Assembly: GCA_021621525.1 (NCBI GenBank)
Contig: JAJVUU010000037.1
Span: forward strand, 1-18,080
Direction: 5' to 3'
Source of the DNA: Caryophanales bacterium
GTDB taxonomy: Bacteria > Bacillota_I > Bacilli_A > RFN20 > CAG-288
Length of the DNA stretch: 18,080 nt
The notes beneath the pieces are model-generated. The model saw only the letters and a program-made list of their open reading frames with translations. It did not search any database and was not told the DNA's origin. Position numbers and translations under genes: made by a program. Of the stretch, positions 1 through 6,976 are shown in pieces; position 1 is the first letter of the stretch, and every line of letters starts with the position of its first letter.

Positions 1-28
1 ATTTTCTCAAAAAGGAGGCTGTTTTGGA

Positions 29-79
29 ATGACGTCCGGTTATTTTACGCTTACAAACAATTTAGCCATTTCACTATAA
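29..79 (+). other. possible 16-residue leader peptide ORF
   Basis: A near-perfect Shine-Dalgarno (AAAGGAGG, 11-18) lies 10 nt before an ATG that opens a 16-codon frame ending in TAA. The peptide reads MTSGYFTLTNNLAISL. No Cys, Trp, His or Arg runs suggest classical attenuation. A candidate promoter (51-80) lies inside and just after it, so it need not share a transcript with the gene at 197. It could be the tail of a feature lying left of the window, or chance. Confidence 0.15.
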
Positions 80-80
80 A
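51..80 (+). promoter_or_regulatory. candidate promoter for the 197-691 gene
   Basis: TTACAA (51-56) and TATAAA (75-80) are separated by 18 nt, giving a plausible sigma-A-type promoter. A start near 87 would leave a leader of about 110 nt before the ATG at 197. That leader contains a 7-bp inverted repeat (ATAGATA 119-125 with TATCTAT 140-146). Only the DNA pattern supports this. Confidence 0.3.
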
Positions 81-196
81 TAATAGAATTTGGCATTCTG
101 TGGCTATAAGTTGATGAGATAGATATAAAGTTCCATTGCTATCTATGTAAGCCGGTTTCTGAAATGATCTGTCCATGAGGGAGGTGTTGAATCGAT

Positions 197-691
197 ATGA
201 ACGTATTCCTGATTGTCTGCTTTATTCTTTCTGCCATCATCATTGCCATGGGATTGATGATGCTATTGAAAAGAAAAAGCTTTGTCTCAGCCTTTCCTCA
301 AAAGGATGTCAAAAAAGCGTTCAATCACTGCTTTACATTGCCAGTCATCATCTTCTTGATGGAAACCTTTTTGGCCATCGGCGTCTTTGTCCTTGTCTTA
401 TGTGCATCTATGTCAGTAGAAAAGATAGGAAATGGTATGTTCTGGGCTATCGGTCTTCTTTCTGGTATTGTGACAGGACTGTTGATTGGCTCCTATTATT
501 GGAATAAAGTCAAGAAGCCTTTCTTTATGAGAGACTTCCCTGCCCAATATAAAGATTATATGGATGAAGTGAAAAGAAAGTGGGGAAAGAGTCGTGTTAG
601 ATACCATGAAGTGGCAACGGTCGGTAATTTCATCTGTCCTCTTTATGCTACTGGTCTTGTTCTCGGAACCCTATTGGATCTGTTTCTTTGA
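197..691 (+). CDS. unrecognised four-helix integral membrane protein
   Basis: This encodes a 164-residue protein I cannot assign to a family. About four hydrophobic segments are visible: residues 3-24, 46-70, 80-102 and 141-163. Between the third and fourth is a basic/acidic soluble loop (about 103-138, including KVKKPFF and DEVKRKWGK), presumably cytoplasmic by the positive-inside rule. The start is well supported: AGGGAGGTG at 178-186 lies 10 nt before the ATG. An overlapping frame beginning at 175 would start inside this Shine-Dalgarno and is a shadow. The gene stands alone, with a candidate promoter at 51-80 and a strong hairpin terminator after it, and converges on the ligase-like gene on the minus strand. 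No catalytic motif is apparent, so no function is proposed. Confidence 0.75.
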   Translation: MNVFLIVCFILSAIIIAMGLMMLLKRKSFVSAFPQKDVKKAFNHCFTLPVIIFLMETFLAIGVFVLVLCASMSVEKIGNGMFWAIGLLSGIVTGLLIGSYYWNKVKKPFFMRDFPAQYKDYMDEVKRKWGKSRVRYHEVATVGNFICPLYATGLVLGTLLDLFL

Positions 692-714
692 TATTCAGTA
701 TCTTGAAAGCAAGA

Positions 715-771
715 AATCAAAAATAATAGCTCTTTTGAAGTCGTCTATGCTTCAAAAGAGCTGTTTTGATT
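715..771. terminator. bidirectional intrinsic terminator between convergent genes
   Basis: A perfect 13-bp stem (728-740 with 750-762) encloses a 9-nt loop. Flanking AATCAAAA (715-722) and TTTTGATT (764-771) can extend it across a small internal bulge. The T-rich tract is present on both strands, so it can stop the 197-691 gene from the left and the 788-2179 gene from the right. The tract is longer in the leftward direction. Confidence 0.85.
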
Positions 772-787
772 GTCTAAACCCCTGACC

Positions 788-2179
788 CTAGATGATATGC
801 TGGTTTCTCAGACTATTGTATTCTCTATCAAAATCCTGATAGAAGTCTTCGTGGATCAGAAGGTCGTCAGGACGGTTGGATTGCTGATAGGTTGACATCG
901 CAGTCACAAGAATGAGGAGAATGGCGATGTTGTAGATGGTGTTGTCGATGAGTCCAATCCAGTCGACGTTGAGCAGGAACAGGAATAGGAACCACTTTTC
1001 AGCTGAGTCCTTGTTTAGGACGAGCTGATATTGTCTGAATTCATAGTAGACGAAGGCAACAAGTCCGAAGGAACCACCGAGTTCGGCAGTCGTCAAGAGC
1101 GTGTTGTTGGCCAGTGTCAGTGTTCCATTGTCCTTCACCAAAGATTGCATGGAACTTCCCAATACTGGGTTATCCAAGAAATTCTTTGTGGCTGGACGAT
1201 AGAAGTTGATGGTCTCCTCGCTGAAGAAATTCAATCTGGTGACGGCTCTTACGATTCTTTCGTTGAAGCTGACATTGACGCCCATCAGGATGCCGAATAC
1301 GATACCGATGGCAAGCAGGGTGAACATGACATAATAGGGAGAATGCCTGGAGAAATCCTTTAAGGTGAAGAGAATATAGGGTATGGCAAAGAGCATCAGG
1401 GAAAGCAGACCGGAGTCAGTGGAAAGCAAGATGAGATTGATGAAGACGAACAATTCAGGAATAAACCAGCCAACCTTCTTTCTATGAATCAAAATGGAAA
1501 AGAACGGAATAGACAGCATAAGGAATGTTGATACGGTTTCTCTTGTGTATGACCATCCTAGTGTGAAGGATGGAGAAGCAAAGTCGAGGATAGATTCCTG
1601 AAGCAAGGTGACGGATACTTCCAAGGCGGCTGCTACGCTGATGCTGCATAGGCTCATGCAGTAGTAGGGAAGGGTATCCTCTTTTCCCAGGGTGGAGTTG
1701 ATGAGGACATAGACGACCAGTATGCAGAAGAAACCGATCAGGTAGAGGATTCCTGTCGATCCGAAGATTCTTTTGGAAGCGACGCAATAGAAGTAAGATA
1801 TCAAGAAGATGGAAAAGAGAATCAGAAGCGGATAGAAGAGTTTTCCTTTCACCATGCCAGGTTTATGGATGATGATATAGAGTATGACCGAGAGGAAGAA
1901 GAAGGAGATGGAAAGAATCATCGTATAGGGGATGCCACCTTTGAAATGGATGTCCTTGTCGGTGATGATGAGACTGAAGAGAAGCAGGGGAAGATAACCT
2001 CTTCCGTCATTTGAAAACAATGGAAGGAAGCAGAGGACGATATAAAAGAGGAGCGGAATCCATCCGAACTGGGTAGACAGAAGCCAGCAGAAGAAGGCAA
2101 GGAGAGCGATGAGAACGGGGTAGAAGAGGGAATTGACGAAGATTGCGATTCTTTCTCTGAAGGATTGGTACATACTCAA
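788..2179 (-). CDS. O-antigen ligase/polymerase-like polytopic membrane protein
   Basis: A 463-residue, very hydrophobic protein with roughly ten to twelve membrane spans. It resembles the O-antigen ligase/Wzy superfamily (Wzy_C-type). A large loop carries RPATKNFLDNPVLGSS (residues 328-343), the equivalent of the family's 'R...a...hPllG.G' region. ANNTLLTTAELGGSFGLVAF (357-376) matches the 'HN.yL...E.G..Gl..F' region, here with Asn-Asn where many members have His-Asn. In that family such proteins polymerise or ligate lipid-linked glycans outside the membrane; the exact substrate is unknown here. Start choice is uncertain: an in-frame TAA lies two codons upstream of a TTG at 2179, the first ATG is at 2173, and neither has a clear Shine-Dalgarno. 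It diverges from yfhO, which suggests a shared surface-glycan role, though this is inference. Confidence 0.7.
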   Translation of the reverse strand: MSMYQSFRERIAIFVNSLFYPVLIALLAFFCWLLSTQFGWIPLLFYIVLCFLPLFSNDGRGYLPLLLFSLIITDKDIHFKGGIPYTMILSISFFFLSVILYIIIHKPGMVKGKLFYPLLILFSIFLISYFYCVASKRIFGSTGILYLIGFFCILVVYVLINSTLGKEDTLPYYCMSLCSISVAAALEVSVTLLQESILDFASPSFTLGWSYTRETVSTFLMLSIPFFSILIHRKKVGWFIPELFVFINLILLSTDSGLLSLMLFAIPYILFTLKDFSRHSPYYVMFTLLAIGIVFGILMGVNVSFNERIVRAVTRLNFFSEETINFYRPATKNFLDNPVLGSSMQSLVKDNGTLTLANNTLLTTAELGGSFGLVAFVYYEFRQYQLVLNKDSAEKWFLFLFLLNVDWIGLIDNTIYNIAILLILVTAMSTYQQSNRPDDLLIHEDFYQDFDREYNSLRNQHII

Positions 2180-2314
2180 ATTTTACGCCATATTGAGGGA
2201 TATTTCCATAGTTTGTCCACCCGGTGATGAAAAGAAGGCGTATCCATGAAGTGCTTTCCCTTTTACCAGACATTAAAAGAATTTTCTAGAGGTGGATTAT
2301 TTATTTCGGTCGTG

Positions 2315-2335
2315 TTTAAATATTATATATTTAAA
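2315..2335. promoter_or_regulatory. AT-only palindrome and divergent promoter region
   Basis: TTTAAATAT and ATATTTAAA form a perfect 9-bp inverted repeat around a 3-nt centre, ending 9 bp before the yfhO ATG. It contains -10-like hexamers on both strands: TATTAT (2321-2326, plus) and TATAAT (2327-2322, minus). It is the only obvious control region between the two divergent genes. No good -35 box is visible on either side. It could be an operator or simply an overlapping promoter core. Confidence 0.45.
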
Positions 2336-2344
2336 TAAACATAT

Positions 2345-5300
2345 ATGGACACCTTTAGAATGATACCTAAAATATCTATTTCCGATTTGATGGATAGGTT
2401 TGTCATCTGGTTCAAGAAGACTTTCCTTCATCCGGGAGACGCCATGCTGACGTTCTACCTCCTCTTTTTGGTTTCTTTGGGATGCTTCGGCGTCACTTTG
2501 GTCAGCAACTACTGCACCGTTCCCTTAAGCGGAGACTATACGCTTCAGGAGATGACTTTCCTTTTCAACGGATATGATGACTGGCATACCTTTTTCCGTA
2601 CGGGAAGCTTCCCGACCTGGGATAGAAGCGTCTTTCTAGGCATCGATAATATCGGCGGAAATTCCTTCTATTATCTTTTTGATCCGTTTTTCCTGCTTTG
2701 CCTCCCTTTCCCAAGAGACTGGCTTCTTCCTCTCCAAGGTCTTTCCTTCCTTTTGAAGACCACTTTGGCAGGCATGCTTTTCTATTGGTATCTCGGTTCC
2801 TTTGACTTTTCCAACAAGACCAGGAGAATCGGAGCCCTCTGCTATGGCTTCAGCGCCTATTCCTTTTCCTATCTGTGGTTCCATTTCATCGATTCCGTAG
2901 CCTTTCTTCCTCTGGTCTTCCTTGGTGTGGAACGCCTTTTGAAGAAGCGTGATCCAAGAATCTTCCTTGTCGGCTTCTTCTTGAATGCCATGACAAGTTA
3001 TTTCTTCTTTGTCGTGTTCATGTTCGGAGCCTTCTTCTATGCTATCTTCCGTTATTTCCAGACCATGAAGGAACGTACTCCGAAAGAAAACCTCGGCACC
3101 ATCGGTGTCGGCTTCCTTTCCTTTGTCGTCGCTGTCATGCTTGGCTGCTTCACATTGCTTCCGGGTATGTCTACGGCAACCCAGATGCCGAGAGTCAGCT
3201 CTGCTTCCTATCTTTCTAAGATATTCTCAGCGGAGACTTTCAAGGAAAAGCTGGATGCCATCTTCGGCTTCGGCTATTCCCACAATCAGGTGACACCACT
3301 GCTGAACTTCCTCTTCCTTTATGATGACTGCTATTCTTCCAACCTCCTCAATGTCTATTGGTATGACAATATGGTCGCAGGTCTTTATGCGACGAGTCCG
3401 ATGCTCTTGCTTTTCTTCGTCTCTTTCATCCAGGCCATCAAGAAGAAGAGATGGTCTTATATCGTCGGACTCATTCTTACGGCCTTTTTGGTCTTCACCC
3501 CTGTCGGATATTATCTTTTCTCCGGCTTTACGGTCGGCTATGCAAGATTCTATATTGTCCCGATTGCCTGGATGGTGATCTTTGACTGCAAGGCATTGGA
3601 ACAGAGAAGGAATATTCCAAGGACTGATCTGGATCTTTCCTTTGTCATCACTCTCTTGCTGATGGCTGTCAGCTGCTTCTTGATGATCTATGAGGTCAAT
3701 GACAGTCCAAGCAGCTTCAAAAATACCGAGTGGGACCTCAAGATGGTCTTGATTCCCGGCAGTATAGTATGGGTCACCCTTTGCTATTTTGTCATGAGAC
3801 GCTTCTTCCATAAGAAGAAGTTCTCCAAGGCAGTATTCTTCCTTTCCTCTGTTGATATCATCGTCATGGCCAATCTCACCATCAACTGCCACGGACTTTC
3901 TTCGGCCAGTCAGAATCCGACCATCAGTGAAGAAAGCGAAATCGTCGAACTCCTCAAGAAAGATGAAGACTATGATGACTTCTACCGCATTTACAATACT
4001 TCCGCAGACAGAGGAAACATCAATCTGTCCATGAGAGAAGGTTATCAGGGATTGGGAGCTTTCCATTCCGTCTATGCCTATCAGGCACAGAACTTCATCG
4101 ACAGAAGCCGTATTCCATATACTTCCGGAAACTGGTCCATGGGTGTCCATAACAGAAGATATAACCTGGAGACCTTCCTGGGTACGAAATATTATCTGGT
4201 CGACAGAATCAATCAGGATTATTTCGATGATGCAGACAATATGGCAACGCCATGGAACTATCAGAAGAATGGCTGGGTCACAGATTATGACATTCCATAC
4301 GGATATGTGGATGTCACGGCTCTCGATAAAGCGGATATGGAAAAGCTTGGCATTGAATATTCCGATGAATTGCTTTCCTATCTGAAGTCTGATTTGTGTA
4401 CGAAGACGCTTTATGTCAATACGGATTTCATCGATTTCGCCTTTGCCTTTGACACCATCTTCGATGAATCCTGGCTTGGGACATCCTTTGACAAGGATGG
4501 TGCACCGACGGCCTATAACCGTTATGAAGACTATAATGAATATCCGCTCCTCCGTTATGCCATCCTTCCTGATGAAGACTATCAGGCATTCTATAAGGAA
4601 GGAAAATACAATGCAGGGACGATTCTCATCAGCAATCAGCCTGTCACCATCCATCAGAATCTGAAGCCTCAGCAGCAGTCCAATACCTTCGCCGGTGCCC
4701 TTGTCAATGACTCAGACGGCTATGTGGCTCCGATCAAGGAATATCATATCGGTTCCGGTACCAACAGGCTCAAGGCAACCATCTACTCTGCCAATTGGCC
4801 GGCCACGGCAAACAATCCCAGCGGTGAATATGCCCAATGGAACAAAAACGATCCTTATGATACGACGGGTGAGGAAAGCTATAAGAAGGCATATCCTTGG
4901 GAATATCAGAATGGCATCCGCCCTGCCGATGACGTCTATGATTATGTCACCAGGAAGGATATCTACGGAAACACGTATGATAGGAAAGTTCTCTACAATT
5001 CCAAAATCCTTCTCCAACCGGTCGACAGAAATGGAAATCCTTCTCCGATTCTTCCCGATGCCGATCCTACTAGACCGGAGACAGGTGGCTATATCTCGTT
5101 ATGGAACCAAAAGAATATCGAATGGCGTCTTTATGACAAGGATGACCATCTCATCAGCTTCGCCAAGCATTCCTATGCCGAATACAAGCAGGCACATGGA
5201 TATTATGCTGACAGGCCGGTCTATAAGATCCTCGGCATCGTTCAAAGCGGCAGCAAGGATGAACCGGTGAACCTCAGCAACAACCTCTATGTATGCGTCC

Positions 5301-5755
5301 AGAAGAACTCCGATTATCAGGAGGCTATCGATAGGCTCAAGGAGAATCCTGTCGACATCACTTACAGGGTCGACGACATGGTTTGCTTCACTACCGACTA
5401 TACTTCCGATAAATTCGTCGTCCTCAACTATCCTGTGTCCAACGGATGGAATCTTTATGAGGTGACGGATGGAAAGAAGGAAAAAGTAAAGACCTATACT
5501 GCCCAGGGAGGATTCATCTCCTTTGAAGGAAAACAAGGAAAGCATCAGTACCAGCTTGTCTATTCTTCTCCTTATTTCAAGGAAGGATTCATGATCACGG
5601 CTCTTGGCCTTTTCATCACGTTGATCGCTTTAGCCTATTATGGACAGAGAAGCCGCATCCGCAAGCTTGCCGAGACTTCTTCCATGACGTATCTGAAAGA
5701 CATGGCAGTCAGAAAGGATAAAATGAACTATGACAGCTACGAAGATGAATTGTGA
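2345..5755 (+). CDS. yfhO: YfhO-family giant membrane protein (GT-C-like glycosyltransferase)
   Basis: A 1136-residue membrane protein. The N-terminal ~510 residues hold many membrane spans (first about 33-54). Between spans one and two is an acidic loop with FLFNGYDDWHTF (about 73-84), then LGIDNIGGNSFYYLFDPFF (98-116), the layout of the YfhO family. FSGFTVGYARFYIV (392-405) corresponds to that family's '..gfsyp.nRw.f' region. A ~560-residue extracytoplasmic domain (about 515-1078), rich in Tyr and Asp, follows. Its end, LNYPVSNGWNLYEVTDGK, resembles the family's C-terminal beta domain, and a last span (about 1082-1099) precedes a charged tail. Characterised YfhO members are implicated in glycosylating teichoic acid or other surface polymers. 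An in-frame TAA at 2336-2338 fixes the frame; the ATG at 2345 has no Shine-Dalgarno. The 3' end overlaps the next gene by 26 bp. Confidence 0.85.
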   Translation: MDTFRMIPKISISDLMDRFVIWFKKTFLHPGDAMLTFYLLFLVSLGCFGVTLVSNYCTVPLSGDYTLQEMTFLFNGYDDWHTFFRTGSFPTWDRSVFLGIDNIGGNSFYYLFDPFFLLCLPFPRDWLLPLQGLSFLLKTTLAGMLFYWYLGSFDFSNKTRRIGALCYGFSAYSFSYLWFHFIDSVAFLPLVFLGVERLLKKRDPRIFLVGFFLNAMTSYFFFVVFMFGAFFYAIFRYFQTMKERTPKENLGTIGVGFLSFVVAVMLGCFTLLPGMSTATQMPRVSSASYLSKIFSAETFKEKLDAIFGFGYSHNQVTPLLNFLFLYDDCYSSNLLNVYWYDNMVAGLYATSPMLLLFFVSFIQAIKKKRWSYIVGLILTAFLVFTPVGYYLFSGFTVGYARFYIVPIAWMVIFDCKALEQRRNIPRTDLDLSFVITLLLMAVSCFLMIYEVNDSPSSFKNTEWDLKMVLIPGSIVWVTLCYFVMRRFFHKKKFSKAVFFLSSVDIIVMANLTINCHGLSSASQNPTISEESEIVELLKKDEDYDDFYRIYNTSADRGNINLSMREGYQGLGAFHSVYAYQAQNFIDRSRIPYTSGNWSMGVHNRRYNLETFLGTKYYLVDRINQDYFDDADNMATPWNYQKNGWVTDYDIPYGYVDVTALDKADMEKLGIEYSDELLSYLKSDLCTKTLYVNTDFIDFAFAFDTIFDESWLGTSFDKDGAPTAYNRYEDYNEYPLLRYAILPDEDYQAFYKEGKYNAGTILISNQPVTIHQNLKPQQQSNTFAGALVNDSDGYVAPIKEYHIGSGTNRLKATIYSANWPATANNPSGEYAQWNKNDPYDTTGEESYKKAYPWEYQNGIRPADDVYDYVTRKDIYGNTYDRKVLYNSKILLQPVDRNGNPSPILPDADPTRPETGGYISLWNQKNIEWRLYDKDDHLISFAKHSYAEYKQAHGYYADRPVYKILGIVQSGSKDEPVNLSNNLYVCVQKNSDYQEAIDRLKENPVDITYRVDDMVCFTTDYTSDKFVVLNYPVSNGWNLYEVTDGKKEKVKTYTAQGGFISFEGKQGKHQYQLVYSSPYFKEGFMITALGLFITLIALAYYGQRSRIRKLAETSSMTYLKDMAVRKDKMNYDSYEDEL

Positions 5756-6932
5756 TGGAAATGTTCTTTATTTCCAGTCTGGTGGGCCGACATCCGTCAT
5801 CAATGCGACGTTTCAGGGACTCTTTGACGCCTATCTCAAGGATAAGGACAGGGGAGACTTCTATGTCTCACAATTTGGTCTTACCGGAATTTTGGAAGAT
5901 AAGCTGGTCAAAGTGAAGGAAGATAGCCTGCCGGATATGAAGTTCCGTCCTGGCTCCTATTTCGGTTCTTTGAGAAAGAAGCTTCCTGAGGATTCCAAGG
6001 ATCCTCTGGCTAAGACTTTGATGGAGAATCTCAAAAAGAACAACATCCGTTTTGTCTTTGTCAATGGTGGAAATGACTCCATGAACACGGCCTATCGCAT
6101 CAGCCGGTATGCCAAGGATTTTGATATGGAACTGTCTGTCATCGGAATCCCCAAGACCATCGATAACGACCTATATGGATGCGACCATACTCCCGGATTC
6201 GGATCGGCAGCCAAGTATGTGGCAAACTGCACGATTGCGACATCCGTCGATGACAAGACCTATGCCCATGGAAGAGTCAATGTGATCGAGACGATGGGAA
6301 GAGATTCCGGCTTCTTGGCTGCCAGTGCCGTATTGGCATCTTTGAAGGGGGAAGCACCGGATTACATCTTTGTCCCTGAAGTGCCTTTCAGCATGGAAGA
6401 ATTCCTATCCAAGGTCAAGGCGACCTTTGAAAAGAAACATCGCTGCCTTGTCGTCGTTTCGGAAGGTATCCGTGACAAGGACGGCAACCTGATTGCAAGT
6501 GATGCTTCGAGCAAGGATTCCTTCAATCATACCCAGGTCGGCGGTGTCGCCAAGTACCTCTCTGCCATCCTCTCTGAACAGGGGATCAAGAACAGGGGAA
6601 TCGAACTTTCCGTCCTGAACAGGGCAAGCGGGTTCCTTCCTTCCTTGACGGACATCAAAGAGGCGATGGCTGTTTCAAGGCATGCCTATCAGGCCGCCAG
6701 GAAGGGACATACCGGCATCATGATGGCTTTGGGAAGAAAGAAGACATTGGCTTATGTGCCGGATTACTATGAGGTTCCCCTGGAGGAAGTCAGCGACAGA
6801 GTCGTCACCTTGCCTAAGAAATACATCAACAAGGCTGGAGACAACATCACTCCTTCCTATATCGACTATGTCTTACCTCTCATCAAGGGCAATGCCATCG
6901 CTCTTGATGAAAATGGCCTGCTGAAGATTTGA
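5730..6932 (+). CDS. pfp: 6-phosphofructokinase, pyrophosphate-dependent type
   Basis: A 400-residue protein of the PfkA superfamily that interconverts fructose 6-phosphate and fructose 1,6-bisphosphate. The N-terminal QSGGPTSVIN (16-25) is the phosphate-binding start. GGNDS (113-117) has Asp where ATP-dependent enzymes have Gly (GGDGS), and PKTIDND (141-147) has Lys where ATP enzymes have Gly. Both substitutions are the established marks of pyrophosphate use, making the reaction reversible. MGRDSGFLAASA (189-200) is the sugar-phosphate site. The first Asp of the usual PPi form GGDDS is Asn here. The ATG at 5730 has AAAGGA (5713-5718) at 11 nt; an ATG at 5745 is a possible alternative. It overlaps yfhO by 26 bp, so the two are probably co-transcribed and translationally coupled, and uvrA follows after 44 bp. 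Length fits the ~400-residue PPi-type group. Confidence 0.9.
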   Translation: MTATKMNCDGNVLYFQSGGPTSVINATFQGLFDAYLKDKDRGDFYVSQFGLTGILEDKLVKVKEDSLPDMKFRPGSYFGSLRKKLPEDSKDPLAKTLMENLKKNNIRFVFVNGGNDSMNTAYRISRYAKDFDMELSVIGIPKTIDNDLYGCDHTPGFGSAAKYVANCTIATSVDDKTYAHGRVNVIETMGRDSGFLAASAVLASLKGEAPDYIFVPEVPFSMEEFLSKVKATFEKKHRCLVVVSEGIRDKDGNLIASDASSKDSFNHTQVGGVAKYLSAILSEQGIKNRGIELSVLNRASGFLPSLTDIKEAMAVSRHAYQAARKGHTGIMMALGRKKTLAYVPDYYEVPLEEVSDRVVTLPKKYINKAGDNITPSYIDYVLPLIKGNAIALDENGLLKI

Positions 6933-6976
6933 TATAGCCCTTATTGCTGTCTAGGCCGGTAAGAGGAGATTGAATC

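Noticed and set aside
119..146. 7-bp inverted repeat ATAGATA/TATCTAT in the leader of the 197-691 gene
   Set aside because: It is AT-rich, with a 14-nt loop and no T tract, so it is too weak to call a regulator or terminator. It is mentioned only as context.
2007..2273. 88-codon minus-strand frame upstream of the ligase-like gene
   Set aside because: It overlaps the start of the membrane protein in another frame, has no ribosome-binding site, and its translation shows no coherent hydrophobic or domain pattern.
3227..4654. 475-codon minus-strand frame inside yfhO
   Set aside because: Same cause: codon bias of the sense gene. It has no ribosome-binding site or domain and lies wholly within the YfhO coding sequence.
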